From an uncultured Chloroflexota bacterium (GTDB lineage: Bacteria; Chloroflexota; Limnocylindria; Limnocylindrales; Limnocylindraceae), in contig CAJARA010000043.1 of NCBI GenBank assembly GCA_903944295.1, positions 1-6,670 on the forward strand: a DNA stretch of 6,670 nt, written 5' to 3'. Both the position numbers and the translations under genes were made by a program. Positions 1 to 5,366 of this stretch are shown in pieces. How positions within the stretch are numbered: position 1 is the first letter of the stretch; the number at the start of each line of letters is the position of its first letter. The notes under the pieces are model-generated. The model saw only the letters and a list, made by a program, of their open reading frames with translations, was not told where the DNA came from and searched no databases.

Positions 1-147
1 GTCGGTGATCCACTTCCCGTTGATGAAGTTGCCGTAGCTCGCGCCAAGCAGCGTTCGCGCCTCGGCGAGCCCCGCCTCATACCCCTTATGAATCTCCTCG
101 TTGGAGTCGGAGAGGGTGGCGTACGTGATCTTCAACTTCTCGGCCAT
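1..147 (-). CDS. pruA: Delta-1-pyrroline-5-carboxylate dehydrogenase-type aldehyde dehydrogenase, N-terminal fragment
   Basis: Only the first 49 codons lie in the window; the gene runs off the left edge on the minus strand. The peptide begins MAEKLKITYATLSDSNEEIH and continues to a FINGKWITD segment. A TYATLS-like start followed by a short amphipathic helix and an F-I-N-G-K/E-W strand is typical of the N-terminus of L-glutamate gamma-semialdehyde (P5C) dehydrogenases, which oxidise glutamate semialdehyde to glutamate with NAD+ in proline catabolism. The catalytic Cys and Glu lie outside the window, so substrate specificity rests on N-terminal resemblance only, and another aldehyde dehydrogenase subfamily is possible. 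The start is supported by AAGGA seven bases upstream (155-159). It lies 63 bp downstream of the Fur-family gene on the same strand, so read-through is possible, but no functional link to metal uptake is evident. Confidence 0.7.
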   Translation of the reverse strand, partial: MAEKLKITYATLSDSNEEIHKGYEAGLAEARTLLGASYGNFINGKWITD

Positions 148-154
148 GGGACCA

Positions 155-159
155 TCCTT
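155..159 (-). promoter_or_regulatory. Ribosome binding site for the aldehyde dehydrogenase gene
   Basis: The minus strand reads AAGGA followed by seven bases and then ATG at 147-145. This supports that start and contrasts with the Fur-family gene upstream, which has no such site. It suggests this gene is translated from a longer leader or as the second gene of a transcript. Confidence 0.6.
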
Positions 160-169
160 ATCTACTTGT

Positions 170-186
170 GGCGCGAGAGGCGCGCC
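170..186. repeat. Small GC hairpin between the Fur-family and aldehyde dehydrogenase genes
   Basis: GGCGCG (170-175) and CGCGCC (181-186) are a perfect 6-bp inverted repeat around a 5-base spacer. It sits in the 63-bp gap after the Fur-family stop codon. No T-run follows on either strand, so it is not a standard intrinsic terminator. It may be an attenuating or RNA-end-stabilising stem, or chance in GC-rich DNA. Confidence 0.3.
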
Positions 187-210
187 GCTCCACGCGAGTC
201 TACTCCCCCG

Positions 211-666
211 CTACCCCTTCTGATCTGCGCGGCAGGTGGCGCAGAGCCCCTGCAGGGAGAGGTGATCGAGGTCGGCGCTGAATCCGGTCGCCCCCGTGAT
301 CGCCTTCAAGATCGGCGCGGCGGCGGCGGCGTCTAACTCCTGCTCGGCACCGCAGCCGCGACAGTGAAGGTGCCCGTGCTCCGTTGTCTCTTCTAGGTGG
401 TATGTCTCGCGCCCGTCAGGACCGTGGTGATGGCGCGCCAGGCCGAGCTCCTCAAGGAGGTCGAGGGTGCGGTAGACCGTTGACGGCGTGGCGCTCGGAT
501 CGTCTTGGCGCACGCGCTCCACAAGTTCGGCGCCAGTGGCATGCCCGTCTGATGCGGCGAGCACGTCCACGATGATCTGGCGCTGCTCCGTCCAGCGCTG
601 CCCGCGCTCCTTCAGCGCGGCCTGCAGCCGCTCCGTCAGTCCCTTGTTCGTCTGCCCCTTTGCCAT
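211..666 (-). CDS. Fur-family metal-dependent transcriptional repressor (Fur/Zur/Nur type)
   Basis: A 151-residue protein, the normal length for the family. The N-terminal half is a winged helix: residues 25-75 contain RWTEQRQIIVDVL, then ATPSTVYRTLDLLEELGLA, which is the classic Fur recognition-helix segment. The C-terminal half is the dimerisation and metal domain. C102/C105 (CRGC) and C142/C145 (CATC) form the structural zinc site. H79-H81, H97, H99, H101, E108 and H135 (DHLSLQGLC) are candidate sensor-site ligands. Family members bind DNA when loaded with Fe, Zn, Mn or Ni, and the sequence alone does not settle which. The gene is divergent from a nickel/cobalt ECF importer operon with a palindrome between them, so I infer a Ni- or Co-responsive (Nur-like) autorepressor; Zur or Fur remain possible. 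The ATG at 666 gives a standard N-terminus. There is no Shine-Dalgarno site, but TATCCT lies six bases upstream, suggesting a leaderless mRNA. Confidence 0.93.
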   Translation of the reverse strand: MAKGQTNKGLTERLQAALKERGQRWTEQRQIIVDVLAASDGHATGAELVERVRQDDPSATPSTVYRTLDLLEELGLARHHHGPDGRETYHLEETTEHGHLHCRGCGAEQELDAAAAAPILKAITGATGFSADLDHLSLQGLCATCRADQKG

Positions 667-672
667 GGAGGG

Positions 673-678
673 AGGATA
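673..678 (-). promoter_or_regulatory. Candidate -10 box of the Fur-family gene (leaderless)
   Basis: The minus strand reads TATCCT, a TANNNT box, six bases before the ATG at 666, which would place the transcription start at or next to the start codon. The bases between are C/T-rich and hold no Shine-Dalgarno sequence. No convincing -35 is seen; that region overlaps the inverted repeat at 688-707. Confidence 0.35.
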
Positions 679-687
679 GGCGATGCT

Positions 688-707
688 TATTGCAACGTGT
701 TGCGATA
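688..707. promoter_or_regulatory. Inverted-repeat operator, probably for the adjacent Fur-family repressor
   Basis: TATTGCAAC (688-696), a two-base centre GT, and GTTGCGATA (699-707) form a 9-2-9 inverted repeat with 8 of 9 positions matching. It lies in the 54-bp gap between the divergent Fur-family and cbiM genes, over the expected -35 region of the former and touching the candidate -10 of the latter, where a dimeric repressor could block both. It does not resemble the A/T-rich GATAAT-type Fur or Zur boxes. It does recall the TTGCAA half-site described for the Streptomyces nickel regulator Nur, with TTGCAA and TTGCGA separated by four bases here rather than five. That the neighbouring regulator binds it is inference. 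Confidence 0.6.
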
Positions 708-711
708 GACT
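706..711 (+). promoter_or_regulatory. Candidate -10 box of the cbiM operon
   Basis: TAGACT fits TANNNT and ends nine bases before the cbiM ATG. There is no Shine-Dalgarno sequence between, so the message would be leaderless or nearly so. The box overlaps the right end of the inverted repeat, consistent with repression. No clear -35 is visible. Confidence 0.3.
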
Positions 712-720
712 CAGAACCTG

Positions 721-1671
721 ATGCGACCCCTCCTTCATATCCCCGACGGCTTCCTCGCCCCCCAGGTGGCGCTCGCCCTCTGGGTCGCCACCGCGGTGGT
801 GATCGGCATCGCGCTGCGCAGGATCGGTCAGCGCGGACCGGCCGCTGCGTCGCAGACGATCCTGATGGGCCTCTCGGGCTCCTTCATCTTCGCCGCGCAG
901 ATGTTCAACTTCCCCGTTGCCGCCGGGACGAGCGGTCACCTGCTTGGCGGCGTCCTCGCCGGCTTCCTTCTTGGCCCATGGGCTGGGAGCGTGGTGATGG
1001 CAACGGTGATTGGGATCCAGGCGCTCCTCTTTCAAGACGGCGGCCTACTCGCCCTCGGCGCCAACATCTTCAATATGGGGGTGATCGGCACACTCGGCGG
1101 CACACTCGTTGCGCGCGGGATCGCCGCAACGCTCGGCGGCACACGCCGCGCCACGCTGCTTGGCGTTGGCGTAGCCGCATGGCTCTCTGTGATGGCCGCC
1201 GCAGGATTCACCACACTGCAGCTCGGCCTCTCAGGCACGACCGATATCAGCATCGGACTCCCCGCCATGCTTGGGACGCATGTGCTCATCGGACTTGGTG
1301 AGGCGCTGATCAGCGTGTCGGCGATCAGCTTCATCGCCGTCAGCGCACCAGAGATCTTTGCAAAGAGCGCACCTACTGCGCCAGCCTCGCCGCGTCGACG
1401 CGTTGCCGCTGGGCTGATCATCACCGCTGCAACAGTGGGCCTTGCGAGCCTTTTCGCATCAACGAGCCCTGACGGACTAGAGAAGGTTGCGACAGATCTC
1501 GGTTTCATCAACACGAGTCAGGCGGCGCCGTTTGAACTCTTCGCTGACTACAGCATTCCTGGATTCGACGGTGTAGCAGGGACAGCACTGGCGGGTGTCA
1601 TCGGTGTCCTTGTTGTGCTCTTGGTGATCGTGCTCCTCAACCGGCTCGCCAGTGCGCGGAAGGGCTCGTGA
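721..1671 (+). CDS. cbiM: Nickel/cobalt ECF transporter substrate-binding subunit CbiM/NikM fused to a PDGLE (CbiN/NikN-like) domain
   Basis: A 316-residue integral membrane protein, the substrate-capturing S component of a group I ECF importer for Co2+ or Ni2+. Residues 1-215 are the CbiM/NikM domain: HIPDGFL near the N-terminus (6-12), AAGTSGHLLGGVLAGFLLGP (67-86) with the conserved His73, and FQDGGLLALGANIFNMG (104-120). A linker rich in Pro, Ala and Arg follows (about 216-227). The C-terminal part has a membrane segment (about 228-246), PDGLE (250-254), an extracytoplasmic stretch, and a last membrane helix (about 286-307). This is the PDGLE/CbiN-like accessory domain, so M and N functions are in one chain, as in NikMN. 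Oddly, four residues (RPLL) separate Met1 from the His that is normally residue 2 and a metal ligand. It is the first gene of the operon, and its stop overlaps the cbiQ start. Ni versus Co cannot be decided from sequence. Confidence 0.92.
   Translation: MRPLLHIPDGFLAPQVALALWVATAVVIGIALRRIGQRGPAAASQTILMGLSGSFIFAAQMFNFPVAAGTSGHLLGGVLAGFLLGPWAGSVVMATVIGIQALLFQDGGLLALGANIFNMGVIGTLGGTLVARGIAATLGGTRRATLLGVGVAAWLSVMAAAGFTTLQLGLSGTTDISIGLPAMLGTHVLIGLGEALISVSAISFIAVSAPEIFAKSAPTAPASPRRRVAAGLIITAATVGLASLFASTSPDGLEKVATDLGFINTSQAAPFELFADYSIPGFDGVAGTALAGVIGVLVVLLVIVLLNRLASARKGS
1658..1664 (+). promoter_or_regulatory. Ribosome binding site deciding the cbiQ start
   Basis: GGAAGGG lies six bases before the ATG at 1671 but only three before the alternative GTG at 1668. 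It therefore favours the ATG. It lies inside the 3' end of cbiM. Confidence 0.6.
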
Positions 1672-2450
1672 TGTTGCAACGCTCAAGCCAGCGTGATGCG
1701 CGCGGTGCAATCGTTGCGGCGCTCCTCACGATCCTCGGCATCGCACTCCTTCCTGCAGGGAGCTACGTCGTCTATGCGCTTGTCTGGCTCGCCGTTGCCA
1801 CCGCTGGCGCTGCGAGCGGGTACGCGCCGCTCACCCTTGCGCGACGCGGCCTGATCGCCCTCCCCTTCACCCTCGCCGCACTCCCGCTCATCTTCATTAG
1901 GGGCGACGAGCTGATCTGGAGCGGCGCGCTCGGTCCGGCGCAGCTCTCCATCAGTGGCGCGGGCCTGCGCATCTTCCTCACCGCCGCGGTGAAGTCGTGG
2001 ATCTCCGTGCAGGTTGGAACAATCTTGGTGCGTCGATATCCGATCGAAAGCATCGTTGGCTCGCTCCGTGCACTAAAGCTCCCTGACGCGATCGCCACGG
2101 GCGCCGGACTCACGGTGCGCTACGTGGAGCTGCTCCGTGGCGAAGCGTCGCGCATGCTGCGCGCACGCTCGGCGCGTTCGGCGAGTCCCGTTGGCGAAAC
2201 ACGTGAACGGATCGGTGGCACCATTCCGTGGCGCGCCAAGGTGACAGGAAACCTCGCTGGCGCGCTCTTCTTGCGTGCCTATGCCCGCGCTGGACGCGTT
2301 GAAGAGGCGGCAACGGCGCGTGGCGCGAGCGGCTCGCTCTCGCTCGGCTCGCTGATTCAGCCCGACGCGCGCCTCTTCATGAAGGTTGCTCTCGCGATCG
2401 GAGCCTTTGTCGCCATCACTGCAGCAGGCGCGCTGCTCCCAAGGATCTAA
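1671..2450 (+). CDS. cbiQ: ECF transporter transmembrane T component CbiQ
   Basis: A 259-residue membrane protein that couples the CbiO ATPase to the CbiM substrate-binding unit. Hydrophobic segments lie at about 12-27, 31-48, 58-76, 98-120 and 235-256. The cytoplasmic coupling region between the last two contains the two Ala-Arg signatures of T components: RARSAR (164-169) and EAATARGAS (212-220), which dock into grooves of the ATPase dimer. The first has ARS rather than ARG, a common variation. ATG 1671 is chosen over GTG 1668 because of the ribosome-site spacing; the longer form would add one residue. The ATG overlaps the cbiM TGA by one base (TGATG), suggesting translational coupling. CbiQ is the member of this family that accompanies CbiM or NikM, so the assignment rests on both motifs and context. 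Confidence 0.9.
   Translation: MLQRSSQRDARGAIVAALLTILGIALLPAGSYVVYALVWLAVATAGAASGYAPLTLARRGLIALPFTLAALPLIFIRGDELIWSGALGPAQLSISGAGLRIFLTAAVKSWISVQVGTILVRRYPIESIVGSLRALKLPDAIATGAGLTVRYVELLRGEASRMLRARSARSASPVGETRERIGGTIPWRAKVTGNLAGALFLRAYARAGRVEEAATARGASGSLSLGSLIQPDARLFMKVALAIGAFVAITAAGALLPRI
2441..2445 (+). promoter_or_regulatory. Ribosome binding site for cbiO
   Basis: AAGGA lies seven bases before the ATG at 2453 and overlaps the last codons of cbiQ. It supports that start and hence the His-rich N-terminus. Confidence 0.65.
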
Positions 2451-2452
2451 AC

Positions 2453-3265
2453 ATGAGCAGTGAGCGCGACCCACTCCAGCACAGCCATCCGCACACGCAC
2501 GGCGACCTCCCCGCCGCGCACGCGCATCCGCACACGCACGACGGTGAGCCGACGGGTGACGATCACTGGATCCACATTGAGCACCTTCACTTCCGCTATC
2601 CAGACGGAACTGAAGCGATTCGCGGGATGGACCTACACATTGCGCGTGGCGAGAAGGTGGCGCTCCTCGGGCCGAATGGCGCGGGGAAGAGCACGCTGAT
2701 GTTGCACCTCAACGGCATTCACCGACCAACGCACGGCAGCGTGCGCGTGGCGGGGATGGAGGTGAGCGAGAAGACGATCGGCCGAGTCCGCGCCGAAGTG
2801 GGACTCGTCTTTCAGGATCCAGATGACCAACTCTTCAGTCCAACCGTGTGGGAGGATGTCGCATTCGGGCCAATCCATATGGGCCTAAACGCCGCTACGG
2901 TGCACGACCGTGTGGAGGCGGCACTCGCCGCCGTTGGCGCACTGGAACTTGCCAGCCGCCCACCGATGCGCCTCTCCATTGGGCAGCGTAAGCGCGTTGC
3001 ACTCGCCACCGTCCTCTCCATGGAGCCGAGCGTCTTAGTCTTTGATGAACCCTCCGCAGGGCTCGATCCGCGCGGCCGCCGAGAGTTGATTGACCTGCTC
3101 AACACGCTCAGCCAGACGCTGATCGTCAGCACGCACGACCTTGAGCTGGCACGCGCCGCCTTCCCGCGCAGCATTGTTGTTGACGGCGGCCGCATCGTTG
3201 CCGACGCGCCGACGAGCGAACTGCTGAGCGACCACGCCCTCCTGCTCAAGCACGGCCTCGCCTGA
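2453..3265 (+). CDS. cbiO: ECF transporter ATPase CbiO with a histidine-rich N-terminal tail
   Basis: A 270-residue cytoplasmic ABC ATPase that powers nickel/cobalt uptake, presumably as a homodimer because only one ATPase gene is present. Walker A is GPNGAGKST (73-81), the Q-loop glutamine is Q121 in VFQDPDDQLFSPTVWEDVAFGP, the signature is LSIGQRKRV (174-182), Walker B is SVLVFDEP (193-200), the D-loop is SAGLDPRG (201-208), and the switch histidine is H228. The CbiO-type Q-loop and the GQRKRV tail of the signature separate it from other ABC ATPases. Before the ATPase fold, which begins near residue 39, is an extra tail with eight His in residues 10-29 (HSHPHTHG, then HAHPHTHD), plus H38, H41, H44 and H46. 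Such tails bind Ni, Co or Zn in proteins such as HypB, so metal storage or sensing is a plausible inference. It starts two bases after the cbiQ stop. Confidence 0.93.
   Translation: MSSERDPLQHSHPHTHGDLPAAHAHPHTHDGEPTGDDHWIHIEHLHFRYPDGTEAIRGMDLHIARGEKVALLGPNGAGKSTLMLHLNGIHRPTHGSVRVAGMEVSEKTIGRVRAEVGLVFQDPDDQLFSPTVWEDVAFGPIHMGLNAATVHDRVEAALAAVGALELASRPPMRLSIGQRKRVALATVLSMEPSVLVFDEPSAGLDPRGRRELIDLLNTLSQTLIVSTHDLELARAAFPRSIVVDGGRIVADAPTSELLSDHALLLKHGLA
2486..2540 (+). repeat. In-frame 16-bp direct repeat encoding the His-rich tail of CbiO
   Basis: CATCCGCACACGCACG occurs perfectly at 2486-2501 and 2525-2540, 39 bp (13 codons) apart, each copy encoding HPHTH. The spacing keeps frame, so the tail probably grew by duplication and could change length by recombination or slippage. 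Confidence 0.8.
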
Positions 3266-3267
3266 TC

Positions 3268-3273
3268 TATCGT
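3268..3273 (+). promoter_or_regulatory. Possible -10 box of the deacetylase gene
   Basis: TATCGT fits TANNNT and ends six bases before the ATG at 3280, the same spacing as at the Fur-family gene. The 14-bp gap after cbiO holds no Shine-Dalgarno sequence. No -35 is visible, so translational coupling to cbiO is an equally good explanation. Confidence 0.25.
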
Positions 3274-3279
3274 TCGCTC

Positions 3280-4042
3280 ATGCAACGGGCTGTATCGCTC
3301 CTCATCGGCGTAGCACTCCTCTTCTCCGCCGCGCCGAGCGCAGAGGCAACCGAGCGGCTGGGTGCCCGTAGCGGCGTCGCATTTACCTTTGACGATGGGA
3401 TGAGCGCGCGTGGCATTCGTGAAGTTCTCGCCGTAGCTGTGGCAGAACGGACTCCGGTTACCTTCTTTCCCACCGCCCTCTCGCTCAAGCGGTTCCCACA
3501 GATCTGGCGCGAAATCTCGGCGGCAGGCTTTGCGATCGGCAACCACACAGATGGTCACCGTTCACTCACCCTCCTTCTTGCAACGAGCGGTGAAGTCGCC
3601 GTGCGGTGAGCGGAACACCGCCACAGACCGAGTCGCCGTCTCAGTTGGAATTACGCATGTGCTGAACTGGGGGGCAACGTTTGCGGATACAGCCCCGCGC
3701 TGCAGTGGAACGATCGCAAAACGGATCGCGCATGCGACAAGCGGTGGCGAAGGCGTCATCGTGCTCGCACACACTGGCGCAAAAGGACGCGCATACGAAC
3801 CGATGACGGCGCGCATCTTCGCCCAGGTTATTGCCTCATATCGCGCCCGCGATATCACGCCTGTATCGCTGGACACCATGTTCGGCGCGCCGAAGCGCGT
3901 GATTGACTGGACGCTTGCGGCACTGGCAACATCCGCCCCCGCACAGCTCGGCCAGCCGCGCGTACCTACGGCAGCACCAGCGCCGTATCGTGAGGCGGAA
4001 CTCAAACTGAGCCCCGGCGCCGCTGCTGGCGTCTGCGGCTAA
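3280..4042 (+). pseudogene. Broken secreted polysaccharide deacetylase (carbohydrate esterase family 4)
   Basis: The family removes N-acetyl groups from cell-wall sugars such as peptidoglycan GlcNAc. Frame one (3280-3609) gives a signal peptide (residues 1-23, hydrophobic core VSLLIGVALLF, ending SAEA), motif 1 TFDDG (36-40) and motif 2 HTDGH with H89 and H93, then stops at TGA 3607-3609. The rest of the domain is in the next frame to TAA 4040-4042: a degenerate SPCGERN at 3596-3616 where motif 3 should read R-x-P-Y-G, then VAVSVGITHVLNW, the motif 5 strand VIVLAHTG with its catalytic-type His, a final helix and LDTMFG, and a Pro/Ala-rich tail. Only about 14 residues separate H93 from the motif 3 Pro, while family members usually have 30 or more, so a deletion of roughly 60 bases or more with loss of frame is inferred. 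Neither half alone should fold or act. A functional frameshifted protein is unlikely. Confidence 0.75.
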
Positions 4043-5325
4043 CGGTTCTTTTGCCGCGCGCCGTGCGCAGATCGCGAAGCGCGAAGTTCAGCGATGCGAT
4101 CGCGAAGCCTCTCCTCGGCGCCGCTCCCTGAAGGGTCATAGAAGCGCTTGGTGCTGATCTCGTTCGGTAGGTACTCCTGAGAAATGTCGAACGGTTCGCC
4201 CGCTGCGTGTGGCGACTGATACGTCTTCGCCGCAGCACGAAGGTGTCCAGGGACGGGAAGTTGCCCCGCCAGCGCGATCTGTTCGCGTGCGGCGACGAGT
4301 GCCTCACCGGCGCGCGGTGACTTCGGCGCCGAGGCGAGATACGTCACCGCCTGTGCCAGCGCGTAGTCGCACTCGGGTGACCCGGCGAGCTCCACCACCT
4401 GTGCCGCCGCAACCGCGAGCGGGAGTGCCGAAGGATCTGCATTCCCAACATCTTCAGAGGCAGAGACGAGCAGTCGTCGCGCGATGATGCGCGGATCCTC
4501 GCCGCTCTCGAGTGCGGTGGCGAGCCACCAGATCGCCGCGTCCGGATCGTTGCCGCGAATGCTCTTGATCAGCGCAGATGTCACACCAGACTGGTCGTAC
4601 GGGAGGCTGCGGTCTTGTGCGGCGAGCAGCACCTCGTTCGGCGTCACGGGCTTCCCCGCCGGCGTCATCAGTGTGGCGAGTTCGAGGAGCGTCAGCATGC
4701 GACGGGCGTCGCCGCCGGCGTAGCCAATCAACTGACGACGTGCGTCGTCGTCAACAGCAATCGTTCCACCGAATCCACGCGTGTCATCCAGCGCGCGCTG
4801 CAGCAGCGTGGCGAGATCGTCTGGTGAGAGCGCCGTGAGGCGGAAGGTGCGCATACGCGAAAGGAGCGCGGGTGAGATGGCGCGCGGCGGCGGCTCTGTG
4901 GTCGCGCCGACCAAGATGATCGTCCCCGCCTCAACGTGCGGAAGGAGCGCATCTTGCTGCGTGCGGCTGAATCGATGAAGCTCATCAATAAAGAGGAGTG
5001 TCTGCTCGCCGTGCGCACGACGCTCCGCCGCGGCGGCGACCGCCTTGCGCACTTCGGCCACGCCGTCGCTCGTTGCGGAGAGACTGGTGGGGACGGCGCG
5101 GACGGCGGCGGCGATCACCGCCGCAAGCGTTGACTTGCCAGATCCAGGTGGCCCCCAGAGGAGGAGTGATGGCGTCTCTCCGCGCTCAAGCAGTCGGCGC
5201 AACGGTGCACCGGGACCAACGAGCGCCTCCTGTCCCACCACCTCATCAAGCGTTGCAGGACGCATTCGCGCGGCGAGAGGGGCGGCGGGGGCGAGGGCGC
5301 CGAGAAGCGTTGAATCGTTGCTCAT
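4039..5325 (-). CDS. rarA: Replication-associated recombination protein A (RarA/MgsA), AAA+ ATPase
   Basis: A 428-residue cytoplasmic AAA+ ATPase of the clamp-loader-like MgsA/RarA/WRNIP1 family, which acts at stalled replication forks. It contains MRPATLDEVVGQEALVG (21-37), Walker A WGPPGSGKST (57-66), Walker B LLFIDELHRF (110-119), RTQQDALLPHVEAG (121-134), the arginine-finger segment PALLSRMR (152-159) and the sensor 2 segment GGDARRML (204-211). The RarA-specific C-terminal part is clear: SALIKSIRGNDPDAAIWWLA (250-269), GEDPRIIARRLLVSASEDVGNADP (275-298), APKSP (333-337), EYLPNEI (384-390) and KRFYDPS (393-399). Length is normal. One oddity is GATTEPPPRAISP (140-152), where the family normally has GATTENPSFEVN. 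The start at 5325 has a weak ribosome site (GGGGA directly adjacent); an ATG at 5346 would add seven residues (MRCDDRG). Its TAG overlaps the stop of the convergent deacetylase remnant. Confidence 0.95.
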   Translation of the reverse strand: MSNDSTLLGALAPAAPLAARMRPATLDEVVGQEALVGPGAPLRRLLERGETPSLLLWGPPGSGKSTLAAVIAAAVRAVPTSLSATSDGVAEVRKAVAAAAERRAHGEQTLLFIDELHRFSRTQQDALLPHVEAGTIILVGATTEPPPRAISPALLSRMRTFRLTALSPDDLATLLQRALDDTRGFGGTIAVDDDARRQLIGYAGGDARRMLTLLELATLMTPAGKPVTPNEVLLAAQDRSLPYDQSGVTSALIKSIRGNDPDAAIWWLATALESGEDPRIIARRLLVSASEDVGNADPSALPLAVAAAQVVELAGSPECDYALAQAVTYLASAPKSPRAGEALVAAREQIALAGQLPVPGHLRAAAKTYQSPHAAGEPFDISQEYLPNEISTKRFYDPSGSGAEERLRDRIAELRASRSAHGARQKNR

Positions 5326-5360
5326 TCCCCGATCATCGCACCTCATCCCCCCTAGTCGGG

Positions 5361-5366
5361 TACGCT
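5361..5366 (+). promoter_or_regulatory. Candidate -10 box of the DEAD-box helicase gene
   Basis: TACGCT fits TANNNT and ends eight bases before the ATG at 5375. There is no Shine-Dalgarno sequence in between, again consistent with a leaderless message. The 49-bp divergent gap to rarA must hold both promoters. A short palindrome, CGAT-C-ATCG (5330-5338), lies next to the rarA start, with no assignable function. Confidence 0.35.

Noticed and set aside
170..186. Intrinsic terminator of the Fur-family gene
   Set aside because: The stem is plausible, but no T-run follows on the minus strand.
667..720. Cobalamin riboswitch ahead of cbiM
   Set aside because: The gap is 54 bp, far shorter than a B12 riboswitch, and no B12-box-like sequence is seen.
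211..1035. Longer reading frame for the Fur-family gene, starting at 1035 on the minus strand
   Set aside because: The extra N-terminal part is antisense to cbiM and does not resemble any protein; Fur homology starts right after the ATG at 666.
1032..1514. Long minus-strand reading frame inside cbiM
   Set aside because: A GC-driven shadow of a strongly supported gene; its translation has no recognisable domain.
1673..1680. Perfect palindrome GTTGCAAC at the cbiM-cbiQ junction, similar to the operator core
   Set aside because: Only 8 bp, lying in coding sequence without the extended arms; related TTGCAAC strings occur elsewhere (near 3578), so chance is likely.
2486..2540. Repeat array suggestive of CRISPR or a minisatellite
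   Set aside because: Only two 16-bp copies, in frame within cbiO and explained by the His-rich tail.
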